From positions 155,324,179-155,388,178 of the forward strand of contig NC_071353.1 in assembly GCF_943734655.1 (NCBI RefSeq): DNA of 64,000 nt, read 5' to 3'. Source of the stretch: Sabethes cyaneus. Its lineage: Eukaryota; Arthropoda; Insecta; Diptera; Culicidae. The notes below the pieces were generated by a model. The model ran no database searches, was not told the origin of the DNA, and saw only the letters and a program-made list of their open reading frames with translations. Position numbers and translations under genes: made by a program. Shown piece by piece: positions 11,997-23,924 of the stretch (position 1 is the stretch's first letter; each line of letters begins with the position of its first letter).

Positions 11997-12487
11997 TTTT
12001 TTCCTGTGTGGACTCATCACTGCGACCAGTATAGTTGATCTATTGTGATATCGCCCGGGTGTTTGCTGTATGACCTGCACTGCATTTCTTTTCGCTATAA
12101 TCGCTATTAAATGAACGATATGCTCATTAAATTTTATGTGTGCTTGTGTGTATTGGGGTTTACCCTTCCTTCAAAGCTTGATCTACTTTACCCACTTTTT
12201 CGTCGCTGCCAGCACTATGCCATATTATAGCCGTCCCAAGCGAGGACTCATTCGTTCCTCTGGCCAGTACTCTTAACTATGGGAGGGACTTTCGCACTGT
12301 CAAGAGGCTTTAGTGGGTAAATTAAGAATTCAGCACGAAGGAAGGGTAAATGAGGGGAGGGGCCTGAGAATAAACCCATGCTAAAGTCACTTGACAGCGA
12401 ATGGCTTGATTCTACTAAGATTAGAACCCACGACCACTCGCTTGTCAAAGCAGACTCGGTAACCTTGCGGCTACGGAGCCCCCCAGA
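11997..12487 (-). mobile_element. tRNA-derived SINE with A-tail and 14-bp target duplication
   Basis: Read on the minus strand, the element starts near 12487 with a tRNA-like head. This has a box A-like GTAGCCGCAAGG and a box B-like GTGGGTTCTAATC. A unique body follows, and the element ends in an A-run (T-run at 11997-12002 on the plus strand). The flanks carry a perfect duplication ATCATTTTCACGTT (11983-11996 and 12488-12501). Such heads supply internal RNA polymerase III promoters, and movement depends on a partner LINE. The open frame at 12248-12448 is incidental. Truncated pieces of the same body occur near 22500-22600 and 36005-36110. Confidence 0.85.
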
Positions 12488-12501
12488 ATCATTTTCACGT
12501 T

Positions 12502-13383
12502 ATTTTTGTCCTACTTTTTCGATATTTTGGTGTTTATTTGTATTATTGTTGTATTTTTTAAGGCCTTTTATAACACTTTTGTGTTATTTTTGTATTATTT
12601 GGGTGTCATTTTATGTAATTTTTGTATCATTTTTGAGTCAGTATTAGACCATTTTTGTATTAATTTTCTGTAATTTTTGTGTCCTTTATTCATCATTTTC
12701 GAGTATAGTTTTGATGCTTTTGTATTACGTTTGTGTTATTTTCAAATTGTCTTTGTGACATTTCTGTGTTTATTTTCATACAATTTGTCTGTTTTGTGTC
12801 ATTTTATAATTATTTTGATATAATTTTTGTGTCGTATTCGCATCATTTTCATGTTGTTTTATGCCATTTTTGTATTGCTCTTGTACTATTGTTGTGTCTT
12901 ACTTGTATTATTTATTGTATTCTCTTTGTACCATTTGTCATTTCTGTGCCTTACTTGTGTCATTTTTTTATCTTTAATTTTTTTTGTAATTTTTGTGTTT
13001 TTTTGGTATCATTTTAGTGCTTGACCAAAAACATTTTTTACTATTTTTGTGTTATTTTCATACCGTTTTTGTGCTATTCTTCTGCTTCTGCTATTTTTCT
13101 TGTATTTTCTTATTCCTTATTCATAATTTTCGTGTTATTTGTGTCATTTTGTATTATTTTTAAATTACTTCCGTGTCATTGTGTATAATTTTTGTGACAT
13201 TCTCGTGATACTTTTGTTTTATTTTGTGTCGTTTCATAAGTACACACTTTTGTGTTATTGTATGTAATTTTTTGAGACAGCATTATGCCATTTTTGTGTC
13301 CTTTTTTCATCATTCTCGTGTTATTTTTTGTATCTTTTTGATGTTTTTTATCGCTTTTGTGTCATTTTTGAATTATCTTGGTA
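12502..13383 (+). repeat. Degenerate T-rich array continued
   Basis: This is the same array as before the SINE; the SINE splits it. It ends at the 8-bp target duplication TCTTGGTA (13376-13383) of the hAT element. Phe/Leu/Ile/Val-rich open frames at 12733-13024 are composition artefacts. Confidence 0.75.
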
Positions 13384-14413
13384 CAGTGGCGACTCGTGGG
13401 GGTTTAGCTTACCTGTTCAACGAGCGAAAAATACAAATTAATACGCAGCTTTTTTTTATTATCGCATTTCTATATTTTAATCATAAAACCAACATTAGGG
13501 GTTTTCACCGTAGCGCTTGCCATGTTGCGTAAACGGTGTATTTCGTGTATATACTGCCGCAATTCCAGTTTCTATAGAGATGGAACTGTTATGCGAGTAG
13601 CGGCAGTATAAATACGCAATACTCCGTATTCGCAACATAGCAAGTGCTACGTGAATATCCCTATTTATTTAAATAGCAACGGGATACGACGGTTTACTTT
13701 ACCAGCAAACTCGTCTCTGAATTTTAATTACGAACCGAAAACTTTTCGTTCAATTTACCTATTGAACCAAATTCAAGAATTACCACCTTACTGCGATGCG
13801 CGCACAAGCCTACATCACACGCACCACAAGCAACAAGCAATGTGCGTAAGTTGTTCAATGCTAAAGATGAACGAGTTGATGAGAAAATTTTGCGAATAAT
13901 GTATGCCAAATTGCCAACGTGCTCTGTTTTCAAATCCCCTTCGTACCAACACATTGTTCCTGGCGCTAATCTCTAAAGCAACATTCAAATGTCGTGTTGA
14001 ACGTTTTGCTCATTAGCTTCCTAACTAAATAAAATATGGAATCAAAGCGCAGGCCATAGGGATATGTGGTAGTAAGTTGTTCAATGCTGAAGATGAACGA
14101 GACAATAAAGCGCCCGCGCTTTCGAGTAAAAGCTGTATCACATTCTCTTTTTATTTCCTTCATACCAACACATTGTTCCTGGTACTAATTCAGTATCAAG
14201 AATCAATACCAGGAATAATGCGTTGGTATGCTTATGCATTGAGATCTCTAAAGCAACGTTCAAAAGTCATGTTGAACGGTTTGCTCATCAGCTTCGTAAC
14301 TAAACTAAATTCGTATTGCATTGCATATGCGTCAGTGCAAACGAAATTTTGTCGGGCTGAATTTTGTTTGCCTGTCCTATGAACAGGTTGAACATGCGGA
14401 CGAGTCGCCACTG
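13384..14413. mobile_element. hAT-superfamily non-autonomous element, 1030 bp, perfect 8-bp TSD
   Basis: The termini are exact inverted repeats of 14 bases, CAGTGGCGACTCGT. The flanks are identical: TCTTGGTA at 13376-13383 and 14414-14421. CAG-type ends with an 8-bp duplication are diagnostic of hAT elements. No transposase is encoded, and the small frames (13651-13899, 14077-14382) lack motifs. Inside are a foldback at about 13493-13672 and a partial direct duplication: GTAAGTTGTTCAATGCT at about 13847 recurs at about 14072, and TCTCTAAAGCAAC at about 13971 recurs at about 14244. The element is inserted in the T-rich array. Confidence 0.9.
13493..13672. repeat. Foldback (imperfect palindrome) nested in the hAT element
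   Basis: The left arm reads AGGGGTTTTCACCGTAGCGC, then TTGCCATGTTGCG. The right arm, reverse-complemented, reads AGGGATATTCACGTAGCACT, then TGCTATGTTGCG. Inner arms ATACTGCCGC and GCGGCAGTAT are exact complements. It could be a small MITE that jumped into the hAT element, or an ancestral part of it. Confidence 0.6.
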
Positions 14414-14539
14414 TCTTGGTATCATTTTTGTGTTTTTTTTTCGTATAATTCGTCTATTTTCGGATTATTTTCCTATAATTTTTGTGTGGTTATCGTATCA
14501 TTTTTACGTTGTTTTGCGCCATTTTTGTATTTTGTACTT

Positions 14540-15005
14540 TCAAGCTTGATTTTGCTCATCTCAAGCATACAGAGATAGAGCAATCTGCTTCTCACAACGA
14601 CCAAGAGCTTTTGTTTTCTGTTTAACCGTTTGCTCTTCCTCCGGACAGTATTCAATCCAGCTTATATTGTTTTCTCTTACAACCACTCATCTTGCGCAGA
14701 AGAAGCACACTCACAACAAGCAGAGCGAATCAATCGTCCCTTGGCACACTGGAGACAAACGACTATTTGCTCCGGATCCCAAAGAGAAAATATCGGACAG
14801 GCAATTTTATATGGACTGAAACGATTTGCTCCGTCCGACCTTGAGAGCATGCATTCGGTAGTGTTGCTCCGTCAGAAAAAGAAAGATAAAAGAAAGCAGA
14901 CGCCCCCTTGGGGGCAGAGCAAAGCAGCAAAGGCAAAAAACTCGTCGTCTCTGGTTGGAGAAGGTAAAATCCGACAGAGAGAGAGAGAGCAAATTAATTC
15001 GTCTT
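14540..15005. other. Non-array insert in the T-rich array, origin unclear
   Basis: About 465 bases differ sharply from the flanking T-rich array. They contain three GTTTGCTC/ATTTGCTCCG-like words, a purine-rich stretch (AAAAGAAAGATAAAAGAAAG) and a GAGAGAGAGAG run at about 14977-14990. The 140-codon frame at 14630-15052 and its minus-strand counterpart show no domain. An element fragment is likely but unproved, and no clean termini were found. Confidence 0.4.
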
Positions 15006-17165
15006 CTGCGTTTTGTCATTTTCATTATTTTGTTGTAATTTTGGTATTGTGAACTTTTTTATATTATTTTGGTGTTATTTTTCGGCTATTTTTTCTGTTA
15101 TTTTCGTACCGTTTTTGTGCTATTTTGATGTTTTTTTTGCATTACTTTTGTGTTGTTTTGTTTTTTTGTGTCATATTTGTGCTATTTTTGACATTTTTAT
15201 GTGACTTATGAAACAATGACACGTCGTGTCATTTGTACTATTTATGCTTACTTTGTATTATTTTTGAGTCTTTCTTTGTATCAGTTTTGTGTTCTTTTCT
15301 GTGTCAGTTTGGTGGTATTTTTCTTCAACTTTTCTTTTCAACTTTTGTATCATTTTTGTGTCTTCTTTTCAGCATTTCTGTGTTTTTATTTTTGTATAAT
15401 TTTTGGGTTATTTTTGAATCATATTTGTGCCAGTATTTCCAACTCTAGAACTTTAGTAGCTAAATTTCTAAAAATAGGGAAAGAAAGCAAATTTATTCGC
15501 ATTAATGTCTTATAGCCAAAAAGATCCATAGTCTATGTTGCATTATGTTTGGGTTATTTTTATATAATTTTAGTGTTCTTATTGCATTCATGCCATCTTT
15601 GTATGATTTTTTTGATATTTTTTGCGTTTTTTCATATTCCTGAATCATTTCTCCATGGTTTCTCTAAGACCGATCAAACCGGATAAAATGAAACTTAATA
15701 AATAAATAAATAATAATTTTGTGCGCTTTTTACTTTCATGCTGGTACTACTTTTTCTGACATTTTTTAAGATGCGAAACATTTTCGTGTTATTTTTTATG
15801 TTTTTGTACCAATTTTGATAGATTTCTGTCATTTGTGTGCCGTCTTACATCATTTTTGTATTATTTTTCTGCTATTTTCTTATACCTTATTCATAATTTT
15901 CGTGTTATTTGTGTTATTTTTAAATTACTTGCGTGTCGTTGTGTATAATTTTTGTGACATTCTCGTGATACTTTTGTTTTATTTTGTGTCGTTTCATAAG
16001 TACACAGTTTTGTGTAATTTTTGTATTACTTTCAGTGTTATACCATTTTTGAATTATATTTCTGTAATTTTCGTATAATTTTTATTTCAGTTTTGTATTC
16101 TTTTTTTGTTTAATTCTGGTGCCATTTTTCTACCATTTTTGTATGATTTTGCAACAATTGTAGCACTGTTTTCGTATACTTTTTTTCTTCTGTGTGGATT
16201 TTTGTATCATTTTTGGGGCAGCATTGTAAAATCTTCCCTACTCTTGCGTCTAACGTTCTAAAAACAGAGAAAGAAAGCAACTTTGGTCGCTTTGAATACA
16301 AACTAACTCATGTTTAATCAAATCGTTAGAATTAAAAGCGAAAAAAGTTTCCTACTTTTTCTGTTTTCTGTTCTTATCGGATGTTTTTTTTTGCATTTAA
16401 ATTAGGTGTCATTTTGGGAGTTATTTTTATACCACTTTAACGTAACTTTGGTATTATTTTTTAATCATTTTTGTGTATTTTTGGAATCACATTTGTATAT
16501 TTTTGTATAGTTTTTGAATATTTATTAATATGACTCAAGAAATATGGCAATGTATGAGTAATGTATCCCTTTTTGCTTATTTTTGTGTCAATTTGGTATA
16601 TTATTTGTATCGACGAAAAAAGTTACTGTTATGGCTCTGCTGTAGTAGTAGAACCAAATGGAATTCCAAATTCTCCAGACCGTCCCAATTGATTCGGGGA
16701 ACCAATGAGACGTTCAATAATGGTAAATAAATTCCGTGACAGTTTTGTATCTTATTTGTGTAATGATTTTTGTTATCTTCGTATCATTTTTGTTTAAAAT
16801 TTTAATTAAATTTTATCGTTTTTGTTGCTTTTACTGTCAGGCATTATTTTAGTGTTATGTTTCTCAACAAATTAAGACTTATAAATTCAAACATTTAGAT
16901 TTTTAGCTAACTTTATTTTTGTATCATTTTTGCCATTTTTGTATCACCTCTGCAATAGTTTTTTTCTATGATTTTTGTGCCTTTGAGAGGTTCTATTTGC
17001 AGCTCCTGAGTAAAGTGGCTTTTGTTTGCTTCTTTTTTACATTGTTTTTATTGAATTTCTTGCATCTTTTTTCACTTTTGATTCACTCTGGCTTGTTTGT
17101 GTAACTTTTGTGGTAGTTCAACGTTACTTTGGTGTCATTTTTGTACCATTTTTAATTTCTTTTGT
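15006..17165 (+). repeat. Degenerate T-rich array, third segment
   Basis: This is a long continuation of TTTTTGTGTCAT-type words with short interruptions. The segment ATTTGTGACATTCTCGTGATAC, present near 13188-13210, returns near 15948-15970 with matching flanks. This shows that some units of the array were copied over several kilobases. The array gives way after 17165 to about 230 bases of unassigned sequence containing ATATGCATGCATTTTTATT. Confidence 0.75.
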
Positions 17166-17394
17166 CTACGGAATCCGCGGATTTAGGAAGAAGTCACTTT
17201 TCCCACGGAGAATAGGCTCGAAGAAAGTAATCGATTTTTTGTGGGTAAAAGCTGCCGGTGGCACCCTCCAGAAATAGTTTGCCAAATGCATAAAAAAATA
17301 TGCATGCATTTTTATTAATATGCATTACTCTGTGCTGGAATGTTACCAAATGGCCAATTTTGCATACTAAATTTTTCCAGAATTATTCTTGACT

Positions 17395-18235
17395 AGTCGA
17401 AAAATGTTCCAAAAGGGGTCCAAACCCAGTTTGAACCTAAATCAGGTTACAATTCTAAATTAAACCTAAATCAGGCTGCAACCCAAGTTCCCATTTAGGC
17501 CCAAACACGTCCCAAATTTGGTATAAAAATGTTCAAAATCAGGACCCAACCCAAGTCCTAAATCGGGATCTAATCCCGGTCTTAAATTAGGCTCAAAATA
17601 AGTCCTGAATCCGGAACCAAATTAGGTAAAAAATAAGTCACAAAACAAGTGCCGTATTTGGTCAAAAAATGTTTCAAATCTGGTTTCATGTCAAGTTCTA
17701 AATCAGGTTTTAATTCAAAGTCATAAGTCAAGGCCCAAGATTAGACCCAAATCAAGTACCAAATTTGCGCGAAAAATGTTCCAAGTCAGGTTCCTCATCA
17801 AGTCCTGAATGATGTTCTAACCCCAGCTTTATATCAAGTCCCAATATGAAATCAATTCCTACAATAAAACCATGTTCAAGACGCAAACCTGGTCCCAAAT
17901 TAGGTCCAAAATGTCGCAAATCCGACACTATGCCCAGTCTTGAATCAAGTCCGAAAATAAGACCAAAATTAGGTAACATCCCAAGTCCTACTAAATTAAG
18001 TTTGAAACAATTCAGAGTCTAAAACCCGGTCTGAGGTCCAGTTCCAAAATATTAAAACAACATTAAAATAAAAATAAAATAAGTCCTAAATCAGGTGCCA
18101 AATTAGGTACAAAACATGTTCCAAATAAAGTCCAAAATTGGTCGAAAAATGATCCAAATCAGATCCCACATCAAGTCCCTTAGCAGATTCCAAACCCACT
18201 CTTATAACAAGTCACAAGCACAAATAACAGTTCTA
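17395..18235 (-). repeat. GGGACTTGATTT-type satellite, reverse orientation
   Basis: Phrases such as CCAAATCAAGTCCC, AGTCCTAAATCGGGATCTAA and AAAAATGTTCCAAGTCAGGT are complements of the 3.9-6.8 kb satellite. The 75-codon frame at 17752-17979 is repeat translation. Confidence 0.75.
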
Positions 18236-18249
18236 AATCCACTTGTTTT

Positions 18250-18565
18250 TTATAATTTTATAAAGGTTTTTTTGCGGTTACGCAACACCAAGAAGATACG
18301 AGTGAAAACACACTTCTAGCTAGGTATAAAATCATAATTTTAAGAGGCTTGTGTCTGTCGCCAAAACGAGGGGCGCGATATGTATTTTCGTGGTAATAAT
18401 CGCCCACATTAAGCAAAGACTCAAACCGATCCTACCAGATTACATTCAAGACGAGCAAAAGTAACGTAGTTGCACCTCATAGAGTTACGCAGCGTTAGCG
18501 TTACATAGCGTACCACCAATTTGCTCACAATTGGACGCGAGGCAACGTGCGGGGGTTACAGCTAG
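18250..18565 (+). mobile_element. Helitron-like 3'-terminal fragment ending in CTAG
   Basis: The segment ends GCGGGGGTTACAGCTAGT. The 3' CTAG followed by T, with a GC-rich stretch just upstream, fits the CTRR|T terminus of Helitrons. It is non-repetitive within the window. The next bases (TC at 18566) begin the degenerate 5' end of the following array element, so the two look joined head to tail. There is no Rep/helicase coding sequence. Confidence 0.45.
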
Positions 18566-20215
18566 TCTTATAAATAAAAATGGATTTCTGCCGGGATGTT
18601 CCTTATAGAATCAAAAACTACCGAACCAATCGGCGTGAAAATTTGCATGTAGAGGTTTTCGGGGCCAGGAAAGGTTTCAGTGATGGTTAGAGACCCCTCC
18701 TCCCACTAAGAGGAGGGGGAGCTCCTATACAAATGAAATACAAATTTCCTCATAACTCGAGAACTAATCAAGCAAATAGAACAAAATTTGGCATGTGGGT
18801 GTTTTTGGTGACAAGAATTTATTCTATGATGAATTGGGACCCCTTCCCACTTTAGGAGGGGGGCTCCTATACAAATGAAATACAAATTTCCATCATAACT
18901 CAAGAACTAATCAAACAAATGGAACCAAATTTAGCATGTGGGTGTTTTTGGAGAAAACAATTTATTCTATGGTAACTTGAGACCCCTCCCCACTTTAGAA
19001 GGGGGGCTCCCATACAAATGAAATACAAATTTCCTCATAACTCGAGAACTAATCAAGCAAATGGAACAAAATTTAGCATGTGGGTGTTTTTGTAGCCAAG
19101 AATATTTTCTATGATGAATTGGGACCCCTCCCCACTCTAAGAGGGGGGCCCCTGTACCAAAGAAACACAATTTTCCTCATAACTCGAGAAGTAATTAAGC
19201 AAATGGAACCTAATTTGGCATGTGAGTGTTTTTGGAGACAAAAATTTTTTCTATGATGAATTGGGACCCCTCCCCGCTTTGGGAGGGGGGGATCATATAC
19301 ACATGAAATACAAATTTCCTCATAACTGAAGAACTAATCAAGCAAATGGAACAAAATTTGGCATGTGAAAGTTTTCTAGGGCATGAATATTTTCTATGGT
19401 GAATTAGAACCCCTCCCCACTTTAAGAGGGGGGGCTCCTATACAAACGAAATACAAATTTCCTCATAACTCGAGAACTAATCAAGCAAATGGAACCAAAT
19501 TTGACACGTGGGTGTTTTTGGAGACAAAAATTTTTTCTATGATGAATTGGGACCCCTCCTCACTTTAGGAGGGGGGCTCCTATACAAATGAAATACAAAT
19601 TTCCTCATAACTCAAGAACTAATCAAGCAAATGGAACCAATTTTGGCATGTGGGTGTTTTTGGAGACAAAAATATTTTCTACGATGAATTGGGACCCCTC
19701 CCCACTTTAGGAGGAGGAATCTTATACAAATGAAATACAAATTTCCTCATAACTCGAGAACTAATCAAGCAAATGGAACTAAATTTGGCATGTGGGTGTT
19801 TTTGGAGACAAAACTTTTTTCTAAGATGAATTGGGACCCCTCCCCACTTTAGAAGGGGGGGCTCCTATACAAATTAAATACAAATTTCCTCATAACTCGA
19901 GAACTAATCAAGCAAATGAAACCAAATTTAGCAAGTGGGGCTTTTAGGGGGCAGAAATTTTTTCTATGATGTATTAAGACCCCTCCCCTGTTTAGGAGGG
20001 GGTGGGGGCTCCCATACGAATGAAATTCAAATTTCCTTATAACTTGAGAAGTAATCAAGCAAATGGAACCATATTTGGCATGTGGGAGATTTTGGAGTCT
20101 TGAATTTATTTTATGGTAGAGATCTCTCACCCCTGTGGTAGGGGGATACGGACTCTCATACAAATAAAACAGAAATTTTTGCGAAACTCAAAAACTAATC
20201 GGATCGGATCGGAAC
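18566..20215 (+). mobile_element. Helitron-like element carrying a 142-bp tandem array (copy A)
   Basis: The start is degenerate (ATGGATTTCTGCCGGGATGT, then TCCTTATAGAATC). From about 18680, some ten units of about 142 bases follow. Each contains ACCCCTCCCCACTTTAGGAG, TACAAATGAAATACAAATTT, CCTCATAACTCGAGAACTAA, TCAAGCAAATGGAACC and GCATGTGGGTGTTTTTGGAG. The last unit is divergent (CCCTGTGGTAGGGGG). Short frames on either strand are read-throughs of single units. Compared with copy B, the TCTGTCTG run near the 5' end is lost. The expected CTAG end is missing here. Confidence 0.6.
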
Positions 20216-20366
20216 TAATTTATTTGTTTTTTTGCGAGACCATACTGCCGTATTTTAGTATTTCATGTTAGCTCGCAGACAAAAAATCATCGTAGCACAG
20301 TGTTTTGCAGGAATTAACGGTTTTCCTGTCACAGGAAGCAACTAAAATGATTTTGCTGGAAATTGA
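20216..20366 (+). repeat. Segment shared with 29577-29727, at the left edge of duplicated block A
   Basis: About 150 bases beginning GGAACTAATTTATTTG and ending GATTTTGCTGGAAATTGA are nearly identical to 29577-29727. In block A they are joined directly to the satellite (ATCAGGTCCCAAATC). At the second site the F-box gene intervenes before the same satellite resumes at about 31858. Confidence 0.75.
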
Positions 20367-20669
20367 TTCATCAGGTCCCAAATCAGACACAAAATATCTC
20401 CCGAAGCAAGCCCGAATCTGAGTCCCAAATTAAGTCCAAAATATGTCCCATGTCACGTCTCAAATTTGATCCAAAAATGTTCCAATTCTGGTCCCGTGGC
20501 AATCCCGAAACCAAGCTCCAATCCTAGTCCTAAATCAACTCCTAAAATTAGACCGGAATCAAGCCCCAAATTGGGTGCAAAATATGTCCCAACTTGAGTC
20601 CAAAATTTGGTCGAAAAATGTCCCAAATCGGTCAAATCAGGTACGAAACATGTCCAACATCACGTCTTT

Positions 20670-20945
20670 TTCCGAAGACCCGCGCTGAGAATCGCGACTA
20701 ACACGCTGACAGACGAACAACGTCACGCGCAGTCGCAAGGGCCTGCACAGTGTCGTCGTCCTGAAAGTAAAAACAAGTTAGATTAAAACTTCTCGGTCGG
20801 TAGTTTCTACAGTTGACGGAGCAGGAGGCACACTTTGTGTGTGTCTAAAAATAACCCAAAACCAGATACGTCGCTACCTTAATACGGGGGGTTGCGCAGT
20901 CTCCTTTTGTCCAGCGTCACGATAACTTGTTAAGCGTAGCTACCT
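20670..20945 (+). other. Non-satellite island with coding-like remnant (copy in block A)
   Basis: The island contains GAAGACCCGCGCTGAGAATC through GCGTAGCTACCTA. The counterpart in block B (32157-32446) has a short frame reading ALRIAANTLTDEQRHAQYL and ending in NKLD before a stop. In block A the middle of that frame is altered (GCAGTCGCAAGGGCCTGCAC in place of the longer B text), which breaks it. The protein was not recognised. It could be the 3' end of an old retroelement ORF plus its UTR. Confidence 0.4.
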
Positions 20946-22489
20946 AGTACCCCATCCAAGTTCCAAACTAAGTTTAAAAACATTCCCAAATCAGATTCTT
21001 AACCTAGTCTTAAATCAAGTCTCAAAATTCGGCCTAAACTAGGTCGCAACGCAAGTCTCAAATAGCGGGGTTGGGGTCCCTCATTATCCTTTCTTTCAAA
21101 ATTATGTATAATTTGAGTGTACTGGTCGAAATTGGGACTTAGACTAGACCACTTAGACTTAGACTTGATTTAGGATTAATCTCGGGCCCTGACTTATGAC
21201 TGTAATCAAAGGCTGATTTAGCACTTGACGTGAAACCAGATTAGAAACATTTTTTGACCAAATACGGCACTTGATTTGGGACATATTCTGTATCTAATCC
21301 TGATTCAGGACTTATATTGAAACCAATTTAAGACCAGGATTGGATCCCAATTTAGGACTTGGGTTGGGACCTGATTTTGAACATTTTTGTACCAAATTTG
21401 GGACATGTTTTGGACTAAGTTGAAACTTGGGTTACAGCCTGATGTAGGTTTAATGTTGGCCATGATTGAAGATTGCGTCTAGAACATGATTTGGGACATA
21501 TTCCAAGCTTAATTTGGGACTTGGGTTGTAGCCTGATTTAGGTTCAAACTGGGTTTGGACCTCATTTGGAACATTTTGCGATTAAGCTTTGGGACTTGAG
21601 AATAGACACTTGACATAATTTGGGATTTGATTTAGGTCTAATCATGGGCCATGACTCTTAAGACTGAGATTAAACTGTTTTAGGATTTGACGTGAAACCA
21701 GATCAGGAACATTTTTGGACCAAATTTGCCACTTGATTTGATGCATATTTTTTATCTAATTAGGACCGGGATTAGATCCTGATTTAGGACTTGGGTTGAA
21801 CCCTGGGATTGAACACTTTCGCACCAAATTTGGAACATGTTTTGGGACATGTTTTGAACTTAATTTGGGACTTGAATTGCAACCTGATTTAGGTCTAATT
21901 TTGGGACGTCTTATACGACTGGGTTTGGAACCTGAATTGGAATATTTTTAGACCAAATCTGGGACATGTTTTAACCTCATTTGGAACTTAGATTGCTACC
22001 TGATTGGGAAATTTTGGTCTTATTTTGAAACTTGACTTAAGACAGGGCTTAGAGCCAGATTTGGGACTTGGTTTGGAACATATTTTGTACCTAATTTGGG
22101 AACTGCTTTAGATTGAGACTGGATTAACTTGATTTAAGACCGGGTTTAAGACCCTGATTTGGGACTCGTTTTAAACTTAATTTAGGACTTGGGTTGCAAC
22201 CTGATTCAGGTCTAATTTTGGGATTTGATGTAAGATAAGACTGGGTTTGGAAACTGATTTGGAACACTTTCGGACCAAATATGGGACATGTTTTGGACCT
22301 AATTTGAAACTTGGGTTGAGCCCTGCTTTGGGACATATTTTGTACTTAATTTTGGTCCTGATTTAAATCTAATGTTCGAACTTGATTCGAGACTGGGTCT
22401 AGAGCCTAGATTAGGACTTGGATTTGGACCTGATTTGGAACATTTTAGGTCAAATTTGGGACATGTTTGGACCTAATGTAGGATGGGAG

Positions 22490-22605
22490 AGCTTTATCTA
22501 CTTTACTCACTCGTTCTTCATTGCCAGTACTATCCCATATTATAACTGTCCCTGGCGAAGACTCATTGCGTTCGTCTGACCAGTACACTCAAACTATAAA
22601 CATTT
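22490..22605 (-). mobile_element. Truncated SINE body fragment (block A)
   Basis: The sequence ACTTTACTCACTCGTTCTTC, then GCCAGTACTATCCCATATTATA and GGCGAAGACTCATTGCGTTC, matches the body of the SINE at 11997-12487. It lacks the tRNA-like head. The same piece lies at 36005-36118 in block B, so it predates the duplication. Confidence 0.65.
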
Positions 22606-23924
22606 TTGTACCAAATTTTGGACGGGATTTGGGACATGTTTTGGGCTTAGTTTGAGATTTGAGATGCAACCTGATTTAGGTCTCATTTTGGGACTTGATA
22701 TACGACTGTATTTGGAACCTGATTAAGGACATGATGAGGGACCGGACTTAGAACATTTATTGACTAAATTTGGCACATTATTTAGGTTTAATTAAGGTTC
22801 CATAATTAACTTAAGACTTAAGACTGGGAATAAAACCAGATTTAGGTCTTGACGTGGAACCAGATATGGAATATTTTTGAACCCAATTTGGTACTAGATT
22901 AGGGACATACTTTTATCTAATTTGGAACCTGATTTAAAACTTATGTTGGGACTAAATTTAAGACCCTGATTAGATCCCGATTGGGTTGGGACCTAATTTT
23001 AAACGTTTTTGTACCAAATTTGCAACCCGATTTAAGTCTAATTTGAAGACTTGATTCAAGATTAAGTTTGAACTTGCTGTGGGACATGTTTTAAACTTAA
23101 TTTGGGATTTGGAATGCAACCTGATTCTGGTCTTATTTTGGAGCTTGGTGTATGACTGGGGTTGGAACCTGATTTGAAACATATTTCGACTAAATTTGGG
23201 ACTTAATTTAAGTCTAATCCTTAGACTGGGATTAAATCCTGATTTGGGACTTGACGTGAAGCCAGATTTGGAACATTTTTCGACCAATTTTGCGAATTGA
23301 TTTGATACATATTTTTGGGACGCAATTTAAGACCGGAATTAGATGCCAATTTGGGACTTGGATTGAGACCTGATTTTGAACATTTTTGTACCAACTTTGG
23401 AACGTGATTTGGGACATGTTTTGAACTCAATTTGGGACTTGAATTGCAACCTGATTTGGGTCTTCGCATACGACTGGATTTAGAACCCGAATTGGAACAT
23501 TTTTAGACCAAATTTGGGATACGTTTGCCCGAATGCGGGACTTGGTTTGCAGTCTGATTTTGGGACTTGACTTCAGGCAGAGCTTGGCACCGGATTTGGC
23601 ACTTGATGTGGTATGTGATTTGGGACATTTAGGACCTGTTTTGAACCTAGTTTGGGACTTGGATAGAGGCATGCTTTGGGACATGTTTTGTACTTAATTT
23701 GGGCCATGATTTAGGGATTATTCTGGTACTTGATTTGAGACCGGGTTTAAGACCCTGATTTGGAACTTAGGTTGCAATATGACTTTGGTGTTATTTTGGG
23801 ATTAGATTTAAAACTGGTGAACCTGATTCGGGACTTCGTTTAAACCAAAATTTAGGACTTGGCTTGCAAACTTTAGGTCTAGCTGAGGGAATGACATTAG
23901 AAGTAGCTCTGTCATTTCTCAATT

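Noticed and set aside
14630..15052. 140-codon frame with a QREREQINSSS tail
   Set aside because: It crosses from an insert into the T-rich array, has no domain and contains a GAGA microsatellite.
18680..20130. CRISPR-like array
   Set aside because: The 142-bp units are repeated end to end without unique spacers, and the context is eukaryotic.
18706..20163. Many 60-105-codon frames with MGVFGDKNFFYDELGPLP-like or LLKWGGVPIHHRK-like sequences
   Set aside because: Each is one or two 142-bp units read through. Frames are not kept from unit to unit, and the same happens at 27.6-29.3 and 60.1-61.7 kb.
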